Source: Streptacidiphilus sp041262525 | GTDB taxonomy: Bacteria; Actinomycetota; Actinomycetes; Streptomycetales; Streptomycetaceae | Direction: 5' to 3' | NCBI RefSeq assembly: GCF_041262525.1 | Contig: NZ_JBGCCK010000016.1 | Span: 112,156-176,155, forward strand | DNA length: 64,000 nucleotides | In this document: positions 59,604-64,000 of the stretch, piece by piece | Layout of the letters: the number at the start of each line of letters is the position of its first letter | Numbering within the stretch: the first letter of the stretch is position 1 | Made by a program: the position numbers and the translations under genes | Notes under the pieces: model-generated | Told to the model about the DNA's origin: nothing | Seen by the model: only the letters and a program-made list of their open reading frames with translations | Database searches by the model: none

Positions 59604-59979
59604 TCAGTCGGAGCTTTCGACGACGCCGGCCGCGACGTCGCTCCTCCCGCACGGGATCGGCTTCGGTGTCTTGCCCGCATTGTTCTTCGAGACCGCCCCC
59701 TTTGACCTGGACTTCTCCTCCTCGGCGGCGGCCTTCTCCAGTACGGTGATGACTTCCTCATCGAGGTGCATCCCAGCGGCGTCGTGGCGGGCCCGCGCGG
59801 TCGTGGAGTCGATGCAGACCAGGGACAGGTCCACCTCGCCCCGCTTCGCGGCCTCTGCGAACAGGCCCTCCAGCAGAGCCTCGAACACGCCGGCGTCACG
59901 GATAGGGCTCGTACTCGCCGATCGGCAGGTACGGGCCGATGAACTCCCACTCTTCGTCGACCAGTTGCCCTCGCGTCAC
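59604..59979 (-). pseudogene. IS5-family transposase remnant
   Basis: Starts with a natural N-terminus (GTG 59979; TRGQLVDEEWEFIGPYLPIGEYEPYP) that stops, then resumes in another frame as FEALLEGLFAEAAKRGEVDLSLVCIDSTTARARHDAAGMHLDEE, the first catalytic Asp region (CIDSTTARAR) of IS5-type Streptomyces transposases. An internal deletion or frameshift separates the pieces, and everything after about LEKAAAEEE is lost. Confidence 0.8.
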
Positions 59980-60087
59980 GCAAGACGATCTACCGTGGCA
60001 GGGCCCGCCACGAGGGCGAATCCCGCGAATTGATCACGACTCGATGCGCGCCTAGCGGCTGTAGCCCGCTCCGGAGACAACGATGAG

Positions 60088-60114
60088 CCCCCGTTGCCGT
60101 GATGGCACCGGGGG
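60088..60114 (-). terminator. Hairpin downstream of the two-TM gene
   Basis: CCCCCG and CGGGGG enclose a 15-nt loop with partial inner pairing (TTGCC/GGCAC), about 80 nt beyond the two-TM stop on the minus strand. Likely operon terminator. Confidence 0.55.
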
Positions 60115-60196
60115 TTTCCAGCGGAGGTCGCCGTGCTGCGACGGTCTTGAGCGGACCGGGTTGTCGCCGCCGGTGTGGGCGGTGGTGATGCCGGGT

Positions 60197-60400
60197 CTAC
60201 AGGCCGGCGGTGCGTCGGTCGTTGCGGCGGCGGCGCAGGGAGGCGGCGTAGGTGGTGAGCGAGGTGGACAGGATGGTGATGCTGAGGGCGAGCAGCACGG
60301 TGCCGGTGTCCTTGACGGCGGTCAGGAGGATCACGATCAGGGCGACCAGGAGGACGGCGCCTGCGCCTTTGATGGGGTTCATGTGGGTTGCTTGCTTCAT
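60197..60400 (-). CDS. Small two-TM membrane protein coupled to a GT2 synthase
   Basis: A 67-residue protein whose ATG (60400) overlaps the GT2 stop as ATGA. After a short polar start come two adjoining helices, AGAVLLVALIVILLTAV and TVLLALSITILSTSLTTYAA, and a strongly basic cytoplasmic tail (SLRRRRNDRR). ATG 60382 would still leave both helices. The size, two-helix form and strict coupling recall IcaD/PgaD partners of poly-GlcNAc synthases, but I see no sequence match, so a partner role is inference. Confidence 0.6.
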   Translation of the reverse strand: MKQATHMNPIKGAGAVLLVALIVILLTAVKDTGTVLLALSITILSTSLTTYAASLRRRRNDRRTAGL

Positions 60401-61587
60401 TTCCAGGTGGACACGCGGGTGGCGTAGGACTTGGCCAGCGAGGTGAGGAGCCAGTAGGTCCGCACGACGGTGTAGACGAGTTCCGGGACAAGGGCGGCTT
60501 CGACGAGCATCGCCTTCCCGCCCAGGGAGCGGACCCGCAGGGCGGGGTAGACGATCCAGAAGCCCAGTAGGGTCCAGAAGATGGGCTCGACGGCGTCGCG
60601 GTGGTGGCGTGCCACCTGGACGAGTTGTTCGGTGCCGAAGCCCAGTACGTAGGCGCTGCCCAGGAGGGCGAAGGCCAGTGTCACGATGGAGTGCCAGGTG
60701 AAGCGGGTGAAGCCGCGGCCCCGCAGGGTGTCCACGGTGCCCCGGCCCCAGCGTTCGCGCTGCTGGATCAGTTCCCGCAGGGTGGGCATGAGGTCGGTGT
60801 AGGCGATGCAGTACTGGTTGGCGGTGACCTTCCAGCCGGACTCCTTCAGCGCCAGGGTGGTCTCGTAGTCCTCGACCAGGTTGGCGTAGTCCTCCCAGAA
60901 CACTTCGCCGCGCCAGTCGATCACGCTCTGCAGGGCCTCGGCGCGGTAGAAGGAACCCGCACCGGACATGGTGTGGATGTTGCGGCGGTAACGGGCGTTG
61001 GCGGCCCGCCCGTACTCGATGATCTGCATCCCGAGCAGATACCGCTGCCAGGGGCTGCGCCACAGGCCGGTGCGGCCCAGGCAGGCGGCGCTGACGCCGC
61101 CGATTTCCGGGTCGGACGCGGTGACGTTGCGGGCCCGCTGGATGAACTTCGGGTGCAGCTCGGTGTCGGCGTCCATGACCAGCACGTGCCGGGCGGTGCC
61201 GGGCAGGCGGCCGCCTTCGGACGCCTCCTGCAGCCAGCGCAGTCCGAAGTTGAGCGCGCCGGCCTTCTTGTGCGGGTTGTCGGGGAAATTCAGCACCATC
61301 GTCTCGGGCATGCCGGGCTGGGCGGCGAACCAGCGGGCGTACTCCTCGGTGCGGTCGGTGGAGTTGTTGACGACCACGATGATCAGGTCGGGGCGGTGGC
61401 TCTGCTCGGCCAGGGAGTACAGCGCGGTGAGGACCCCCGCCTCCTCATTCCGCGCGGGCACCAGGGCGACCGTGTCGATCAGCGCACTGTCTGCCGGCGC
61501 AACCGCGCCAGGTCTGCCCCTGCGGTGGCGACTGCGCACGGCGCCGGACTCCGCCTGCGGCGCATGGGGCGCCTGCTGGGTCGACAT
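60397..61587 (-). CDS. Family 2 glycosyltransferase, processive synthase-like
   Basis: A 396-residue GT2 synthase. There is no N-terminal membrane helix; an Arg-rich start leads to TVALVPARNEEAGVLTALYSL, VVVNNSTDRTEEYARW, the metal motif in VMDADTELHPKF, the catalytic Asp in LVEDYETTLALK and QxxRW as QQRERWGRG. Three C-terminal helices follow (WHSIVTLAFALLGSAYVLGF, PIFWTLLGFWIVYPAL, ...VYTVVRTYWLLTSLA). Resemblance is to poly-GlcNAc/hyaluronan-type synthases rather than CslA. ATG 61587 after AGGAGAGCACG. Divergent from a GH16-like gene and coupled to a two-TM protein. Confidence 0.88.
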   Translation of the reverse strand: MSTQQAPHAPQAESGAVRSRHRRGRPGAVAPADSALIDTVALVPARNEEAGVLTALYSLAEQSHRPDLIIVVVNNSTDRTEEYARWFAAQPGMPETMVLNFPDNPHKKAGALNFGLRWLQEASEGGRLPGTARHVLVMDADTELHPKFIQRARNVTASDPEIGGVSAACLGRTGLWRSPWQRYLLGMQIIEYGRAANARYRRNIHTMSGAGSFYRAEALQSVIDWRGEVFWEDYANLVEDYETTLALKESGWKVTANQYCIAYTDLMPTLRELIQQRERWGRGTVDTLRGRGFTRFTWHSIVTLAFALLGSAYVLGFGTEQLVQVARHHRDAVEPIFWTLLGFWIVYPALRVRSLGGKAMLVEAALVPELVYTVVRTYWLLTSLAKSYATRVSTWK

Positions 61588-62066
61588 CGTGCTCTCCTGC
61601 TGCTGTGTTCGGGCCCAGGGCGGCGCCCGGGTGTCGTTCGGAAGGTTCGGCGCCACTGCACGGCGGTGTGCAGGACGTGTCGGTCGGTGGTGCCCCAGGC
61701 GGCGGCAGGGCACGGCCGGGCCTGCCTGCACGGCCCGGAACGGCGTGATGATGCCGCGTGCGCTCGTCGCAGAATATACACAAACGATTTGTGAGCCGAT
61801 TGCCACCAAGCCGCCTTTCCGGGCAAACACTCCGGCTGCAAATGCATCTCGATTCGGTCACCCACTATTCCTTGCGAACAGGCAGATAGGCCCGGAAACC
61901 GGACATACGCGTACCGAAAGGACCGCTGGTCAGAGGGCATCACCTCGTGGCGTGGCGGCACGCGAAGTCGGGTTAGGATCGCCAGCCCGAACGCTTGCCG
62001 ATATCCCGGTCGGCGCGAATTACCAGGCATGCCGTGGCATGTCCGAGCTAATTGCCAGGAGTACCC
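61588..62066. other. Divergent promoter region of the GT2/GH16 locus
   Basis: About 480 bp without a gene. It contains the CACAAACGATTTGTG palindrome in an AT-richer patch, a GGCATGCC/GGCATG pair near 62026, and long non-coding frames. Composition from 61770 to 61900 is lower in GC than its surroundings, suggesting a regulatory region or foreign origin. Confidence 0.5.
61779..61793. promoter_or_regulatory. Palindrome in the GT2/GH16 divergent region
   Basis: CACAAACGATTTGTG: perfect 6-bp arms around CGA, in an AT-rich patch about 190 bp before the GT2 start and 275 bp before the GH16-like start. Candidate operator. Confidence 0.55.
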
Positions 62067-63068
62067 GTGCGGCCAAACAAGCAGTCAAAAAGTCGCGCGC
62101 GGAGCATAGTTAGCTTCCTGGTCTTCCTGACTCTCGTGGCCGGCGGCAGCCTCGCACTCGTCCCCCTGTGGAGGATGCTCCACCCCACCGGACACGCCAC
62201 ACCCCTCGCCGGCGCACCCGTCGCAGGGGCGGCACCGGCAAGCTCGGCTTCCGCGGCGCCCACGCCGACCCGCCCGCCGGCCACCTCAGGAGCGCTGTTC
62301 GACGCCTTCGCCTACACCGGCACGGACGACCCCGCCCTCAAGGCCCACGGCTGGCAGGTCCGCACCGCCCTAGGTGGCCCCGGCATCCACGACACCTGGA
62401 CCGGCGACGGCGTCAGCTTCCCCACCGTGACCTCCGCCCAGGGCGGGCACGCCCTGCAGCTGCAGGTCCACACCGACGGCACCAAGGCGGGCACCCGCCA
62501 GTCCGAGCTGGAAAGCAGCCAGCCGGTCTTCTTCACCGGCACCTACGCGGCCCGGATCTACTTCACCGACGCCCCCGCCACCGGACCGGGCGGCGACCAC
62601 ATCAACGAGTCCTTCTACACGATCTCGCCCTCCACGACCGTGTCCCCGTACAGCGAGCTCGACTACGAGTACATGCCCGACGGCGGCTGGGGCTCCACCC
62701 GCCCGGAACTGGACACCACCAGCTGGCACAGCAGCCGCGACCGCGACCGCGTCTACCACCCCCAGTACACCCGCCTCCACGGCTGGCACACCCTCACCAT
62801 CACCGCCCTGCACGGCCAGACCACCTACGCCCTGGACGGCACCAAACTCTTCACCAACGACGCCGCCCACTCTCCCCGCGGCCCCATGAACGTCGAATTC
62901 AGCACCTGGCTCATCGACCTCCCCTTCACCGGAGCGCGCACCTGGAACATGCAGATCAACTGGTTCTACTACCAAGCCGGAAAAATCCAGACCCTCAACC
63001 AGATCCAGAAGACCGTCGACCACTACTACGCCAACGGCACCAACTACCTCAACACACTGACCGGATGA
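62067..63068 (+). CDS. GH16-like glycoside hydrolase, membrane-anchored
   Basis: Secreted or anchored protein of 333 residues. Basic start (RPNKQSKSRARS), one helix (IVSFLVFLTLVAGGSLALV), Pro/Ala linker to about 75, then a GH16-type beta-jelly-roll domain: LFDAFAYTGTDDPAL, GGHALQLQVHTDGTKAGTRQSELES, and the catalytic ExDxE as SELDYEYMPDGGWG (shorter ExDxE form without the bulge), then WHTLTITALHGQTTYALDG. This is the actinobacterial GH16-like type often annotated simply as hydrolase. GTG 62067 follows AGGAGTACCC. Divergent from the GT2 synthase, it may trim its product. Confidence 0.82.
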   Translation: MRPNKQSKSRARSIVSFLVFLTLVAGGSLALVPLWRMLHPTGHATPLAGAPVAGAAPASSASAAPTPTRPPATSGALFDAFAYTGTDDPALKAHGWQVRTALGGPGIHDTWTGDGVSFPTVTSAQGGHALQLQVHTDGTKAGTRQSELESSQPVFFTGTYAARIYFTDAPATGPGGDHINESFYTISPSTTVSPYSELDYEYMPDGGWGSTRPELDTTSWHSSRDRDRVYHPQYTRLHGWHTLTITALHGQTTYALDGTKLFTNDAAHSPRGPMNVEFSTWLIDLPFTGARTWNMQINWFYYQAGKIQTLNQIQKTVDHYYANGTNYLNTLTG

Positions 63069-63072
63069 CACG

Positions 63073-63531
63073 GTGAAACGCACTCGCGGCAGCCGCCCCC
63101 TGTTGGCGGCTGCCGATCGGGTCGGGCCCGGGGTGGGGGCGTGCTTCTCGCGCGACCAGGACGAGACCGATCGCGTGCGCCTGGCGGCGCAGATCACCAG
63201 CCAGATCGCCAAAGCCGTCCTCAGGCCCGCGGGCCAGCAGGCCGAAGAAGTCGAGTTCTCCCGGGCCGCCAAGGAACTGATCACCGGACAGGCGTTGCCG
63301 ATCCAGACGCGCGCGGAGCGACCGCGGTCCACCGCAACACCGGACCGACCGAGCGCCACCACTGCCGACGCGGGCTTGCGAAATTTTGCAGGAGGTCACG
63401 AAGAGGTCACGGCCCCTCGGCCCCGACTGGCTCCGGCGGAAGCGGCCGACGGCTTCGCGCTGATGTCGCCTCTCCGCGGCTGCCCCGGCCGGAGATTCAG
63501 GATGGTGGCGGAGGTTCGGCGATGGGGGTGA
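63073..63531 (+). CDS. Uncertain short ORF
   Basis: A possible 152-residue product from GTG 63073, 4 nt beyond the GH16-like stop. The first half has an alpha-helical look (DRVRLAAQITSQIAKAVLRPAGQQAEEVEFSRAAKELITG), the second half is disordered. No family recognised; the second half overlaps the antisense helicase remnant. It may be a remnant or not a gene. I see no other gene in this stretch. Confidence 0.3.
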   Translation: MKRTRGSRPLLAAADRVGPGVGACFSRDQDETDRVRLAAQITSQIAKAVLRPAGQQAEEVEFSRAAKELITGQALPIQTRAERPRSTATPDRPSATTADAGLRNFAGGHEEVTAPRPRLAPAEAADGFALMSPLRGCPGRRFRMVAEVRRWG

Positions 63532-64000
63532 CGGTGAATACGTCTCCTGGCTGGCACTTGGATCGTTGAATGGATCTGCCAAGATTTTCGTGACCGGTTA
63601 CGTTCTGTACGCGCTCGGTTGCGCTTGCTACGTCCAGGGTACGGACGATCTTCGCGTCGTCCAGCACGGTGGCGAACGCCGCCGCCGGGTCGCGGGCCGT
63701 GCGGTGCGCCTCGTCGCACACCACCAGATCCAACGGCGCCAGCGCCCCGTCGCCGTGGGCGGCGAAGGCCTCGGCGATCCGCGGCGAGGAGTGGTAGGTG
63801 CCGAACAGCACCCGCAGCCCTGTCCGTGGGTGCGGTGCCATCAGGAACGCGGTGATCCGGTCTGGGCGGGTGGTCGTCTCCAGGCCGAGCTCGGCCTCCA
63901 GCTCTGCCAGCGTCTCACCGGTCGGGCTGTCGCTGTCGCGTTCGGCCGCCTGGCCCGAACACACCGCCAGCACCGTCAAAGGCACCCCGGCGTCGGCCCG
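63497..64000 (-). pseudogene. DEAD/DEAH-box helicase fragment, running off the right end
   Basis: The frame is open to the window edge and reads LRVLFGTYHSSPRIAEAF then APLDLVVCDEAHRTARDPAAAFATVLDDAKI, containing the DEAH Walker B motif of a large actinobacterial superfamily 2 helicase. After VLDDAKI the expected MTATPR motif III is replaced by an unrelated RTLDVASATERVQN tail and a stop, so the gene has lost motifs III-VI here. The N-terminal part lies beyond the window; a truncation or insertion in this island is the likely cause. Confidence 0.7.

Noticed and set aside
59436..60033. Plus-strand frames after tRNA-Lys
   Set aside because: Opposite the IS5 remnant or without any family signal; no support as genes.
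62370..63362. Minus-strand frame of 330 codons opposite the GH16-like gene
   Set aside because: Val/Gly/Asp-rich shadow; the plus strand has the anchor helix, ribosome site and ELDYE.

Overview
High-GC DNA with strong codon-position GC bias, Shine-Dalgarno leaders and many GTG/TTG starts points to a Streptomyces-like actinomycete (family Streptomycetaceae; genus not assigned). Family-typical markers are a cslA-glxA polysaccharide locus, DasR-type operators before chitinolytic genes, an acyl-CoA carboxylase beta/epsilon pair, class E and class F sortases, and a small LppU-like membrane protein.

Layout. 0-6.2 kb is accessory and decayed: a NUDIX hydrolase behind a broken regulator, a His-rich small membrane protein, a lipoprotein, a DUF6348-like protein, a GNAT enzyme, and two abutting transposase remnants (IS3 type and IS30 type). 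6.4-13.4 kb is core-like: dihydrolipoyl dehydrogenase convergent with a class A penicillin-binding protein across a perfect bidirectional terminator, then a three-gene ABC-2 exporter. 13.5-22.3 kb holds a binding protein without a signal peptide, an LppU-like membrane protein, a GH20 hexosaminidase under a DasR-type operator, a GH36 alpha-galactosidase, a class V aminotransferase and a DUF445 protein. 22.5-32.5 kb holds an adenosine/aminodeoxyfutalosine deaminase-family enzyme, a class E sortase, a GntR-FAD oxidoreductase-HAD phosphonatase-like module, a NagD-like phosphatase, a secreted protein coupled to a class F sortase, a TetR regulator with a perfect operator, uracil-DNA glycosylase and two small unknowns.

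32.5-37.5 kb is a translationally coupled operon cslA-glxA-GH16 for an exported polysaccharide, with a strong hairpin just before the cslA ribosome site. 37.7-44.8 kb is a divergent pair of operons: a two-subunit 3-oxoacid CoA-transferase, and a six-gene branched-chain-type ABC importer ending in an alpha/beta hydrolase. 45-54.9 kb includes a DedA protein, a four-TM unknown, a DsbA-like protein with CPHS in place of CPHC, a 110-bp tandem repeat, an ABC-F ATPase, acyl-CoA carboxylase subunits and a divergent TetR/SDR pair. 54.9-59.1 kb carries a DasR-type-operator chitinase, a PLP deaminase coupled to an LLM flavoprotein, and a GOLPH3-like protein.

A tRNA-Lys(CTT) at 59.2 kb marks the edge of a second accessory region with an IS5 remnant, a GT2 glycosyltransferase coupled to a 67-aa two-TM protein, a divergent GH16-like enzyme, and a broken helicase fragment running off the right end. 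The GT2/two-TM/GH16 set is the best candidate for an undescribed polysaccharide system and mirrors the cslA operon. A palindromic intergenic repeat of about 120-130 bp occurs four times, each directly after a stop codon.
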